A DNA stretch of 30,050 nucleotides, from contig JAJYDH010000007.1 of the NCBI GenBank assembly GCA_021777685.1, positions 1 to 30,050 on the forward strand, in the 5' to 3' direction. Each line of letters starts with the position of its first letter. Positions within the stretch are counted from its first letter, which is position 1. The position numbers and the translations under genes were made by a program. Positions 18,082-26,218 of the stretch are shown one piece after another. The notes beneath the pieces were generated by a model. That model saw only the letters and a program-made list of their open reading frames with translations, was not told where the DNA came from and ran no database searches. This stretch comes from Planctomycetota bacterium (GTDB taxonomy: Bacteria; Planctomycetota; Planctomycetia; Isosphaerales; Isosphaeraceae).

Positions 18082-19383
18082 TCACGAAGGCGGCCGGTCC
18101 CACTCGACCCGGAGCGGCGAGAGGATCGATTGTGGGCTGGTCGCGGCGCCGATCTGGACCGGCATCGGCACGAAATGGAGCCAGAACGCGAGCGATTTCG
18201 GGCCGATCGCGGAGGCGCCGCCGGCCGAGAAGTCCCGGTCAAGCCGGAGCCGGCCGTTGGCCTCGACCGAGATCCGGTCGCGGGCCTTCGATCGCCCGAA
18301 GTCGGCCACGGCCAGCGCCGTGCACCGGCGGGAGTCCATCGCGTGGGCCCATCCCTCCGCCGGCCTGGGCGACCCGGGCGCCGATGAGGCGAGGATCGTC
18401 GAGGACTCCCCTTCGCCCCGTCGGACGACCCAGCCCGGTCCGACATCCGTCGAGGGCTCGCCGACCGTTCGCCCTGCGAGCAATTCCATCCGTTCGCCCC
18501 CCTTGATCTGGCCGTAGACGGTCGAGCCGGCGCCGAAGTCCACCAGCGTCGGCGTCCCTTCGAGTTCCAGCCCGAGGTCGAGTTCCAGGCCGTCGATCCG
18601 GCCGCTCGGGTCCTCCAGCTTCCACGCGACCTGGACCCAGCTCTTGGACTGGGGGATGGTCAGGTCGACCGTCGAGGAGATCCCGTGGGGGCCGGACCAT
18701 TCGAACGTGAGCCCGACCGCGAACGGTCCTTCCCGTGTCACGCGCGAGCGGATCGGGGTCGACCGCTCGTCCGCCTGGTCCAGCGACGCGGGAGATTTCG
18801 CGCCCCGAGTCCGGAGGATCAGCCCTCGGGCCTCCTTCTTGAGGTAGCCCAGCCGAGGGCTCCCGACGCTCCGGAGGAATCCGGAAAGATCCTCGGCGAC
18901 CTCGAAGGTCATCGAGCCGCCCTGAGAGATGAAGAAACGGCCGTCGCGTCGCTCCAGCTTCAAACCGCCCCGGGGCTCGGGGCCAGGCTCGACTTCCGGG
19001 CCGAAATGGACCTCGTACCGGTCGGTCTCGAGCGGGCCGGGGCTGGCGATGAAGTCGAGGGCGATCTCCTTGCGATCGCCCGGCCCTTCGACCGTCCGGA
19101 ACTGGGCGGGGATCGCCCGGCCGTCGCGGACCAGGCGGAAATTCCGGCCAGCAGCGGCGTCCGGGACCAGGGCATGGACGGGATAGCCGAAGCGTCGAAG
19201 TCCCGTCGGTTCGGAGAGCTGGAACGACCGGACGCCCCGGATGGGCGGGGCCATGCCCAGGGCGATCGGTGCGACGACGAGCCCCAGCGCCGACCGGAGA
19301 GAATCGCGCCGGGAGACGAAACCGGCCGACGCTTGAGGTTGGAAAGTTCCGGATTCGGAGTTTCGATCGATCTGTCTTGGCAT
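18082..19383 (-). CDS. Exported beta-rich protein of unknown function, Tat-like signal
   Basis: A 433-residue protein. The N-terminus has a 20-residue polar lead, then SRRDSLRSALGLVVAPIALG (about 24-43), a twin-arginine-like signal. The mature part is rich in beta-type sequence (for example LVRDGRAIPAQFRT, RYEVHFGPEVEPG, FFISQGGSMTFEVAED, STVDLTIPQSKSWVQVAWKLED), suggesting beta-sandwich domains like those of carbohydrate-active or adhesin-like secreted proteins. I do not recognise the family and see no catalytic motif. ATG 19383 lacks a good ribosome site, and no alternative start keeps the signal peptide. The gene is divergent from the next one, with 165 bases between the starts. It ends about 110 bases upstream of the Prc-like gene promoter on the same strand. 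Confidence 0.75.
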   Translation of the reverse strand: MPRQIDRNSESGTFQPQASAGFVSRRDSLRSALGLVVAPIALGMAPPIRGVRSFQLSEPTGLRRFGYPVHALVPDAAAGRNFRLVRDGRAIPAQFRTVEGPGDRKEIALDFIASPGPLETDRYEVHFGPEVEPGPEPRGGLKLERRDGRFFISQGGSMTFEVAEDLSGFLRSVGSPRLGYLKKEARGLILRTRGAKSPASLDQADERSTPIRSRVTREGPFAVGLTFEWSGPHGISSTVDLTIPQSKSWVQVAWKLEDPSGRIDGLELDLGLELEGTPTLVDFGAGSTVYGQIKGGERMELLAGRTVGEPSTDVGPGWVVRRGEGESSTILASSAPGSPRPAEGWAHAMDSRRCTALAVADFGRSKARDRISVEANGRLRLDRDFSAGGASAIGPKSLAFWLHFVPMPVQIGAATSPQSILSPLRVEWDRPPS

Positions 19384-19548
19384 GCGAATTGATTGTGAGA
19401 TTGAGGAAAGGTGTTATTCGAAAGCCCCAGACGTCGCGGTTCGAGACCTCGATCGTCGAAGGCGGGCCGGCCGCTGTCAAGGGTCGGTCCGCTCCCGGAG
19501 CTTCCGGGGCGGCTTTTGACGCACCGCAACGCGAATGGAGCCTCTTCC

Positions 19549-20712
19549 ATGAACCAGCATCAACGGATCACGTCGGCGGCGTCGGCATTCCTGGGGATCG
19601 TCGCCCTTTCCGGGCCCTCGGCCGCATTGGCCCAGACCGGGCTCTCGGGGATCGGCGTCCCCCGGAGCACGGACGAACGGGTCGTCACCGGGACCCCCAC
19701 CCCGCCGCCGGTCAATTCCGACGCGCGTCGGGCGGCCGACGGCCAGTTGATCCCCGGCGCCCCCGGAGTCGGGGGGGCTATCGACCCCGGCAGGGCCCTG
19801 GGGACGACCGGACCGGCCCGGGATCGGGCGATGGACCCCGCCGCGAGGCTGATCCCGGCGGTCCCCGGCGTCGGGCGGGTTGGGGCGTACCCGGTCGGGA
19901 TGGAGTCCGCGCTCCTGGCCGAGCACGCGCTGGGGATGGCGATCGAGGGTTCGGCCCTCAAGACCATCGCCGAGCGGGCCAAGCCCGGCCCGGACGGCGA
20001 CGGTTCCGCCCGGATGCTCCTCGATCACGCCAATCGGCTGATGGCCGAGAGTCGCGGCCTGATCGACCGGGCCGCCGTTGATACGCCGAGCGTCGCCGCC
20101 AGCGTCCCGGCGAGGCGGTTCCAGTTGGCCGCCCAGGGTTACATCGCGACCCTCGCCGCCCTGGGGAATTCCGATTCCGCCGACCGGACCCAGATGGCCC
20201 TCATCAATCACGCCGTCAAGGAGGTCCTGGACGCCGATCACATCGGCCAGATGGCCCGGATGGCGGCTGGGAACGTGGCCCTGGAGCCGCTCATGGTCCA
20301 CGCCCGCAACATGAAGAACGAAGGGACGCAGACCCTCCTCCGGCTGGCGGGGAACGGGCCCGTCGACCCCAACGCGACGTCCTCCGTCCCGATGCTCGCC
20401 CGCAGGGGACGCGAGTTGATCGACGCCGCGGGAGAACTGGGCGCCGTCCTGTCCGCTCAGGCCGCCACCGCTCCCGGGGTGGTCGCTCCCCTTCCGGCCG
20501 GCCCGAATCCCGGGCGATTCCAGGACAATCGGCCCGAAATCATCGGCGGGACCTTCGGCACGAGCACCCCGACCGCCGGGACCTACACCGGCAAGGGAGA
20601 TCCGCTGAATCCCGCCGGACTGCCTCCGATCCAGAACAGCGCTTCGCCGGTCCCCACCCCCGCCGATCGGTCCAACTCGAACGGTTCCAGCGGCGGCCTG
20701 CCCCCGCGCTGA
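19549..20712 (+). CDS. Secreted helical protein of unknown function with Pro/Gly-rich repeats
   Basis: A 387-residue protein. I chose ATG 19549 because GGAG lies eight bases upstream and a clean signal peptide follows (residues 1-28, ending SAALA|Q). The frame is open upstream to 19411, but that part is Arg-rich and lacks a ribosome site. The mature protein starts with a Pro/Gly-rich region holding a nine-residue repeat, LIPGAPGVG (67-75) and LIPAVPGVG (101-109). A helical, Ala/Met-rich domain follows (about 118-330) with HA and NH motifs, then a low-complexity Thr/Pro/Asn/Ser tail. No catalytic or metal site is clear. A strong terminator follows the gene. Function unknown; a structural cell-surface role is only a guess. 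Confidence 0.75.
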   Translation: MNQHQRITSAASAFLGIVALSGPSAALAQTGLSGIGVPRSTDERVVTGTPTPPPVNSDARRAADGQLIPGAPGVGGAIDPGRALGTTGPARDRAMDPAARLIPAVPGVGRVGAYPVGMESALLAEHALGMAIEGSALKTIAERAKPGPDGDGSARMLLDHANRLMAESRGLIDRAAVDTPSVAASVPARRFQLAAQGYIATLAALGNSDSADRTQMALINHAVKEVLDADHIGQMARMAAGNVALEPLMVHARNMKNEGTQTLLRLAGNGPVDPNATSSVPMLARRGRELIDAAGELGAVLSAQAATAPGVVAPLPAGPNPGRFQDNRPEIIGGTFGTSTPTAGTYTGKGDPLNPAGLPPIQNSASPVPTPADRSNSNGSSGGLPPR

Positions 20713-20738
20713 ATATGAGGAGTCACGACGCGACGTCG

Positions 20739-20771
20739 AGGGAGCCGGGCACGTCCCGGCTCCCTTTTTTT
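20739..20771 (+). terminator. Intrinsic terminator of the 387-residue secreted-protein gene
   Basis: A 10-bp stem GGGAGCCGGG (20740-20749) and CCCGGCTCCC (20755-20764) with loop CACGT is followed by seven T residues (20765-20771). This is the most canonical Rho-independent terminator in the window. Confidence 0.95.
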
Positions 20772-20861
20772 GCCTTCCTCAAGAAATTCCCGATTCCGGC
20801 CGATGGGTGAGATACGTCATCCTGGATCGACATCCTCACCTCGACGCCGGAGCCTTGAGGC

Positions 20862-21383
20862 ATGAACGAGCACGCCGGGCCGGCCTGCGCCCTGAGCGTC
20901 CTGATCGTTGGGATCTTCGCCGTCCTGCTCCACGATCGAGGACGACCGCCCGTCACGTCGAAAGCCGTCGCCCCCGAGGTAAAGGGGACCGAGGCGCCGC
21001 GCCTCGCGCCCGGCCCCGACCGCGTGTCGCCGGCTCCCCACCGCGAGACGGCCATCGTCGCCCCCGTCCCGAAGGCCGTCGAGAGGCCGACGGCGTCTCG
21101 GGATCGCGAACCGGCGCCTCGGAACGATGAGGGCCCGCCGCGAAAATCCGAGACGAAGCCGTCCGGGGCGGCCTCGTCCCGTCCCGTCCCTCGGACACGG
21201 CCCCGGGCCAGGGTGCCACGCTCACCCTTCGCCGTGGTCGAGCAGGGCGAGACGCTGGCCGACGTCGCGACGCGGGTCTATGGATCGCCGGGCGCGACGG
21301 AGGCGATCTGGAAGGCCAACCGCGACCAGATCGCCCGGATCGACTCGCCGCTCGCCCGAGGGACGCTGCTGCGAACGCCCTGA
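20862..21383 (+). CDS. Membrane-anchored protein with C-terminal LysM-like domain
   Basis: A 173-residue protein. Residues about 7-23 form an N-terminal hydrophobic segment (ACALSVLIVGIFAVLL) that could be an uncleaved anchor. A long Pro/Arg/Ala-rich disordered spacer follows (about 25-120). The last 52 residues resemble LysM or phage tail-protein-X domains: FAVVEQGETLADVATRVYGSPGATEAIWKANRDQI and a final GTLLRTP, the usual pattern of GDTL, a YG turn and a hydrophobic LP-like end. Such domains bind peptidoglycan or related glycans. ATG 20862 has GGAG nine bases upstream. The gene converges on the transglutaminase gene with an 8-base gap and no hairpin between them. Confidence 0.75.
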   Translation: MNEHAGPACALSVLIVGIFAVLLHDRGRPPVTSKAVAPEVKGTEAPRLAPGPDRVSPAPHRETAIVAPVPKAVERPTASRDREPAPRNDEGPPRKSETKPSGAASSRPVPRTRPRARVPRSPFAVVEQGETLADVATRVYGSPGATEAIWKANRDQIARIDSPLARGTLLRTP

Positions 21384-21391
21384 TCGTCCGA

Positions 21392-23638
21392 TCACGCCTT
21401 CTGAGGGTGGATGCGGGCGTCCAGCGCGTCGAGTCGGGACGTGATGTGTTCCAGGTCGTCCTCGCGGAGCGTCCGCTCTCCGAACCGGATCTGATAGAAG
21501 GCGTCGACGACCAGCGGCGGGACGTCGGCGACCGACTCGGTCCCCGAGCCGTGCCCGGCGAGGAAGATCGCCGAGCGGCGGGCGAACTCGCGAGGAGTCT
21601 CGGCGGCCGGCCGTTCCAGCCCGTATTCGGCCAGGAGTTGCATCAGCCGGCGATAGAACTGGACGCCCGCCATCCCGGTCGGATCGTTCTCCTTCTTGCC
21701 CGCAAACCGCCCCATCAACCTCCGGAAACACCAGGCGACGAGGTTGATCACGCCGACGAGGACCAGCAGGGCTCCGAAGCTGACCAGGAACCCCCGGAGG
21801 CTGAAGAAGCTCTCCACGCTCGGGAAATGGAACCAACCCTTGATGCTATCGCCCATGATCGAGAAGCCTCGCTGGGCTTCTTTGATCAGTGCGCGGATCG
21901 GCGCGTAGAGGAATCGGTCCTGCCGCTCGGAGTTGAAGCCGACGATGTAGAAGATCCAGACGAACCTCACGAAGTCGGTGACCTGGTAGAAGTGGCTGGC
22001 CATGCCGCCGACCCGCGAGATCGAGGCGTTTCGCTCGGCCGAGGGGGTGGGATCGAGCGTGATCCAGTCCGGCGCCGGGTCCTGAGCCTGGGTCCGTCCC
22101 ACCAGGGCCTCGACCCAGCTATGGGCGTGCTTCTGGCGGACCGTGGTGATCCTCGCCATCGCGTTGTAATCCCCGCCCTTGAAGCCGTTGATGATCCGGC
22201 AAGGGATGTCGATCGAGCGGAGGAGCAAGGCCAGGGCGCTGGCGAAATACTCGCAGTGGCCGGTCTTTCGGTTGATCAGGAAGTCCTCGACGGGGTCGAG
22301 GTTGGGGTCGCCCGTGTCCTGTTCGAGCGAGTAGCGGAATTCGCCCGAGTCCTTGAGGTAGCGTTCGAGGGCGGCCGTCCGGCCTTTCAGATCGCCCTCG
22401 TCGATTCCCCTGACCTGGTCCAGGGCGATCGGCCTGAGCCTCGCCTTCAGGTCGTCGGGGATCGAGACCAGCCGGGAGAGGTAGCCGACCGAGGGGTAAG
22501 CCTCGCCGGGCTGGGGGAGGTCGGCCCGATCCGCCGAGTCCACCGAGTAGTCGAACGAGACCGCCAATGTGCTGTTGCGGAAGAGCGTGCCGTCGGCCTC
22601 GTTCAGCTCCGGGAGGAAGCGCTTGTCCGGAGCGTCGGCGTCGAGGATCGGCCGGAGCCCGAACAGGACCGGGCTGTCGGTCGGCTCCAGCTTGATCTGC
22701 TGGCGGACGACCCGGCTCTCCCGCCAGCGGTCGGTCAGGCCGAGCGAGTAGCCGTTGGCCTTGAACTTGGGCCGGAACCAGCGGCCCCGCTCGTATCGGT
22801 CCATGCTGACGCCCCGCCAGCGGGACTCGTCGTCCTGGCCCGGGACGATCCGGGAGCCCTCGTTGTCCAGGAGCTCGACGCTCATCACGGGGGTGTCGTT
22901 CTCGAGGATCTCGCCGAGCTGGCCGAGCTGGATCTCGTCGTCGAAGCCGGTCAGGTGCCTGCCCAGGGCCCCGCTGCTCTGCGAGCTTCCCATCGACGTC
23001 CGTCGCGGCATGGCCAGGAAGATCAGGCCGCCCAGGGCGAGCGTGGTCGCGGCCACTCGGGCCGTCGAGACGATGAAGGGCACGTCGATCAGCCCTCGGT
23101 ACGGCTCGGCGCGGTCACCCCGGGCCCTGGCCGTCTCGGCCATGGGGGCGACCTTCATCCGCAATGCCTCGCGGTGCAGCGCGAAGAGGATCAGAACCCA
23201 GAGGGCCATCAGGGCCCAGGAGAAGAGCGCGATCCCGACCTTGTCGCTCTGGCTCATCACCCCGCCGACGAGGACCTGCACCAGGCCGAGGAGGAACAGG
23301 AACCAGTCGTCCTCGACCGTCTTCGGGAGGAACATCTTCACGAGCTGGAGGTAGACCAGCCAGTGGGCCGCCGAGAGCAGGAGCAGCGTGTTGTCGTAGC
23401 GGTATTCGGCGACGCTCAGGCCGCCCGAGATCAGGGCGAGCACGCTCGCGGCGGTCCGGGACAGCCCGAACTTGGGGTCCCGGTCGACGGTCAGGAACGC
23501 CGCGACGCTCGCCAGGGCGACCACCACGGGGTAGAGCATGGCGAATCGATTGTCGTCGGTCGCGTCGATGCTCAGGACCAGGGTCGCGAATGTCAGCATC
23601 AGGTAGAAGCTGGCCCGGTAGATCGTCAGGAATTTCAT
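21392..23638 (-). CDS. TgpA-like membrane transglutaminase (DUF3488-transglutaminase-DUF4129)
   Basis: A 748-residue membrane protein. The N-terminal ~210 residues hold several hydrophobic helices (DUF3488-like). An extracytoplasmic core carries the transglutaminase catalytic triad: Cys462 in TGHCEYFASA, His506 in HAHSWVEA and Asp529 in LDPTP. A further membrane helix lies at about 610-635, and the C-terminal end (FYRRLMQLLAEYGLERP, ETPREFA) is DUF4129-like. The layout matches Pseudomonas TgpA. The start ATG overlaps the stop of the DUF58 gene in ATGA, so translation is coupled, and the pair follows moxR. The enzyme may cross-link or cleave peptide substrates at the outer face of the membrane; the substrate is unknown. 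Confidence 0.92.
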   Translation of the reverse strand: MKFLTIYRASFYLMLTFATLVLSIDATDDNRFAMLYPVVVALASVAAFLTVDRDPKFGLSRTAASVLALISGGLSVAEYRYDNTLLLLSAAHWLVYLQLVKMFLPKTVEDDWFLFLLGLVQVLVGGVMSQSDKVGIALFSWALMALWVLILFALHREALRMKVAPMAETARARGDRAEPYRGLIDVPFIVSTARVAATTLALGGLIFLAMPRRTSMGSSQSSGALGRHLTGFDDEIQLGQLGEILENDTPVMSVELLDNEGSRIVPGQDDESRWRGVSMDRYERGRWFRPKFKANGYSLGLTDRWRESRVVRQQIKLEPTDSPVLFGLRPILDADAPDKRFLPELNEADGTLFRNSTLAVSFDYSVDSADRADLPQPGEAYPSVGYLSRLVSIPDDLKARLRPIALDQVRGIDEGDLKGRTAALERYLKDSGEFRYSLEQDTGDPNLDPVEDFLINRKTGHCEYFASALALLLRSIDIPCRIINGFKGGDYNAMARITTVRQKHAHSWVEALVGRTQAQDPAPDWITLDPTPSAERNASISRVGGMASHFYQVTDFVRFVWIFYIVGFNSERQDRFLYAPIRALIKEAQRGFSIMGDSIKGWFHFPSVESFFSLRGFLVSFGALLVLVGVINLVAWCFRRLMGRFAGKKENDPTGMAGVQFYRRLMQLLAEYGLERPAAETPREFARRSAIFLAGHGSGTESVADVPPLVVDAFYQIRFGERTLREDDLEHITSRLDALDARIHPQKA

Positions 23639-24990
23639 GGGTTCGCCTCCCCATCCTCGGGGCGACCGGCCGGGCCATCGGCCAGCGCCAGCGATGCCTC
23701 CTCACGGTCGGTCGCCGGCCCTCGGCCCATCTTCGCCATCCCGTTCGTCCTGTCAAATTTGATCAGGTCGCGCAGGTCCCCCTTCGACGCGTCCAGGACC
23801 GTCACCCGGCCGAGGAGCCCCCGGAGGGCGGTCGCGGACAGTCGAGTCGACCGCTCGGCCTCCTCCATGAGGTTGATCGGCCTCGTCGAGACGACGATGA
23901 GGTAGGACTCGCGGAGGGTGGACGGGGGGACCACGTCGAGGAGGCTGGCCAGGCTACCCTCGGAAGAGGGGCGGAGCGTGGCGAGTTGTTCCAGGAGTTC
24001 GTGGAGCAGCTTGACCGAGGCCGGCCCCTGCCGGACGCCCGGGACGGCGCCGGTCCAGCCGAGCAGCAGGCGGCGGCCGGGATGTCGGCACGTCTCGAAG
24101 CAGATCGTCGCGACGAACTTGATCGCGTCCTCCAGCGCCTCGCGCCGTTCGGGCGAGATCTTGGTCCGGGGCAGCCAGGGGTCGAGGAGGATCGCCAGGT
24201 CCTGCTCGTGCTGCTGCTCGAACTCCTTGACCATCGGCTGGCCACGACGGGCGGACGTCCGCCAATGAATCCATCGCGGGCTGTCGCCGGGCCGGTAGTC
24301 GCGGAGGCCGTGATATTCCTGCTGCTGGGTCGAGAGGTCGTGGCGCGATCCCCGCCGGGTCTCGCTCGCCTCGCGCTGGATGAACTTCCAGCGGCGGGTG
24401 AGCTGGCCGATCTCCGGATAGACGGTCAACTGGGCCGGGTCGCCGATCGCGACCCGACGCTCAAGGAGCCCGAAGGGCGACCGAGTGACCAGCTCGAGCA
24501 TCCGGAACCGATACTGCCCCCGACGGGGCGAGATCCCCTGCCACCGGACCCTCGCCCGCGACCGGGCCGCCACCCTCGGGAAGAAGGCCAGCGTGGTCAG
24601 CCCCGTCGGCCCGGAGACGGCCCGATCGATCGGGATCATGTCGTCGGTCAGGATCAGGGCGAGCGCGGCCGACCATCGCCGGTCGTTGTCGAGCGAATAG
24701 TCGATCGAGAGGGGCGTGCCCGAGAAGACGTAAGACGGGACCCGCCGCGAGATCCGCAGCTTTCGGAGCATCGCGGCGCTGACGAAGATCGAGCCGACCA
24801 TCGGCCCGGCCGCGAGTCCCGCGACGAGCAGGATCAGGTTGATCTGCTGGTACAAGCCCGTGAGCAACAGACCCACCCAGACGCAGAAGTAGATGACGCC
24901 CTCGCGGGTCCAGCGCAATCGCTGGTTCGGCCAGAGGCTCCAGACGACCCATCGGGCGAAGCGGCGGAGTGGCGATCGATCTTCGGACAT
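23635..24990 (-). CDS. DUF58 domain protein (MoxR-associated)
   Basis: A 451-residue protein with two membrane helices near the N-terminus (about 31-46 and 49-70), then a beta-rich part and the DUF58 signature region, YRPGDSPRWIHWRTSARRG followed by MVKEFE. The C-terminal part resembles a von Willebrand A-like fold, with a DPWLPR segment in the position of the metal-binding region. DUF58 proteins normally partner MoxR ATPases and membrane proteins. I chose ATG 24990 because GGGAGG lies nine bases upstream; the frame is open to 25110 without a ribosome site. It lies 55 bases after moxR and overlaps the transglutaminase start by 4 bases. Partner substrate is unknown. Confidence 0.92.
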   Translation of the reverse strand: MSEDRSPLRRFARWVVWSLWPNQRLRWTREGVIYFCVWVGLLLTGLYQQINLILLVAGLAAGPMVGSIFVSAAMLRKLRISRRVPSYVFSGTPLSIDYSLDNDRRWSAALALILTDDMIPIDRAVSGPTGLTTLAFFPRVAARSRARVRWQGISPRRGQYRFRMLELVTRSPFGLLERRVAIGDPAQLTVYPEIGQLTRRWKFIQREASETRRGSRHDLSTQQQEYHGLRDYRPGDSPRWIHWRTSARRGQPMVKEFEQQHEQDLAILLDPWLPRTKISPERREALEDAIKFVATICFETCRHPGRRLLLGWTGAVPGVRQGPASVKLLHELLEQLATLRPSSEGSLASLLDVVPPSTLRESYLIVVSTRPINLMEEAERSTRLSATALRGLLGRVTVLDASKGDLRDLIKFDRTNGMAKMGRGPATDREEASLALADGPAGRPEDGEANP

Positions 24991-25045
24991 CTCGACCGTC
25001 CTCCCGACTCGTGCCTTCACCCTGGCCCGATCCGCGCCCGCCCGA

Positions 25046-26023
25046 TCAGGACGGGACGCGGAGCCGATCGACGATGTCGCGGATGATCGCCTCGGCCGCC
25101 CCGAACTCACCGGCCTGGAGGAACGACTTGCCGACGACCCGGTGGGAGAGGACGGGCACGGCCAAGGTCTTGATGTCGTCGGGCACGATGTAATCCCGGC
25201 CCGAGACCAGCGCCAGGCCCTGCGCGGCCCGATAGAGCGTCAGGGCCCCTCGGGTGCTCACGCCGACGTTCAGCTCGTCCCCGTCGCGGGTCGCGTGGAC
25301 GATATCGAGGAGATATTCGGTGATCGCGTCGTCGACGCGGACCTTCCGGACGGCCCTCTGGAGCTGCCGGATCTCCTCGCCGGTCACGACCGGCCGGAGC
25401 GTCTCGACGGGCTCGCCCGAGCGGTGGGTGGAGAGGACCCGACGCTCCTCGGAGCGGAGCGGGTAGCCCATCCGGAGCCGGATCATGAACCGGTCGAGCT
25501 GGCTTTCCGGGAGGACGTAGGTCCCCTCGAACTCATAAGGGTTCTGGGTGGCGATCACGAGGAAGGGTCGTTCGAGGATATGCGTGTTCCCCTCGACCGA
25601 GACCTGCCCGTCGCTCATCGCCTCCAGCAGGGCGCTCTGGGTCCTCGGGGTGGTCCGGTTGACCTCGTCGGCGAGGATGACGTTGGCGAAGATGGGGCCC
25701 GGCTTGAAGATGAAATCCCCGGTCCCGGCGTTGTAGACGCTCGAGCCGAGGATGTCCGAGGGGAGGAGGTCGGGGGTGAACTGGAGCCGCCGGAACGAGC
25801 AATCGATGCTCGCGGCGATCGCGCGGGCGAGCAGCGTCTTGCCCATGCCGGGCACGTCCTCGACCAGGACGTGCCCCTCCGCCAGCAGCGCCACGACCGC
25901 CAGCTTGATCACCTCCGGCTTGCCCAGGACCACCGATCCGATGTTATCCAGGAGCCGGTTCAAGAGGGTCGCGAGATCAGCCGCACCGAGATCGGTCGCC
26001 TCGACCATCAGCGGAGAATTCAT
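25046..26023 (-). CDS. MoxR-family AAA+ ATPase
   Basis: A 325-residue cytosolic AAA+ ATPase. Walker A is EDVPGMGKT (55-63), Walker B is VILADEVNR (115-123), and sensor 1 lies in VIATQNP (156-162). The C-terminal lid (about 215-325) ends with the usual MoxR helices. MoxR ATPases act as chaperones for maturation of partner complexes, here probably the DUF58 and transglutaminase products encoded just downstream. ATG 26023 has AGGGA six bases upstream, and a near-consensus promoter lies about 60 bases upstream. The open frame running further upstream to 28015 is a GC-rich artefact antisense to real genes. Family assignment is secure. Confidence 0.95.
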   Translation of the reverse strand: MNSPLMVEATDLGAADLATLLNRLLDNIGSVVLGKPEVIKLAVVALLAEGHVLVEDVPGMGKTLLARAIAASIDCSFRRLQFTPDLLPSDILGSSVYNAGTGDFIFKPGPIFANVILADEVNRTTPRTQSALLEAMSDGQVSVEGNTHILERPFLVIATQNPYEFEGTYVLPESQLDRFMIRLRMGYPLRSEERRVLSTHRSGEPVETLRPVVTGEEIRQLQRAVRKVRVDDAITEYLLDIVHATRDGDELNVGVSTRGALTLYRAAQGLALVSGRDYIVPDDIKTLAVPVLSHRVVGKSFLQAGEFGAAEAIIRDIVDRLRVPS

Positions 26024-26078
26024 GCAAAGTCCCTGGAGTCGTGCATTGTCCTCGCGGTCCCGGACACGGCTAACCGAG

Positions 26079-26107
26079 AGTATAAGCGAGGGGCAGCCAC
26101 TTTCCAA
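26079..26107 (-). promoter_or_regulatory. Near-consensus sigma-70 promoter of the moxR operon
   Basis: On the minus strand TTGGAA (26102-26107) and TATACT (26079-26084) are exactly 17 bases apart. The leader to ATG 26023 is about 50 bases. It should drive the moxR, DUF58 and transglutaminase genes. Confidence 0.75.
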
Positions 26108-26158
26108 CGGTCCCGGCCGCGCGGGGCCGCCCGGCTGTCCCGATCCCCCCTTTTCGGC

Positions 26159-26164
26159 TAGAGT
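26159..26164 (+). promoter_or_regulatory. Possible -10 box of the plus-strand GT4 gene
   Basis: TAGAGT lies about 55 bases upstream of ATG 26219. The -35 region (TGTCCC at 17 bases) is poor, so this is only a candidate. Confidence 0.25.
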
Positions 26165-26218
26165 CGGGCCGCGAGGGCCGGTCCCGACGATCACCCGGGC
26201 GAAGAGGACGATCGGATC

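Noticed and set aside
21407..23905. 832-codon plus-strand frame opposite the transglutaminase
   Set aside because: It lies antisense to a gene with an intact catalytic triad and has no domain.
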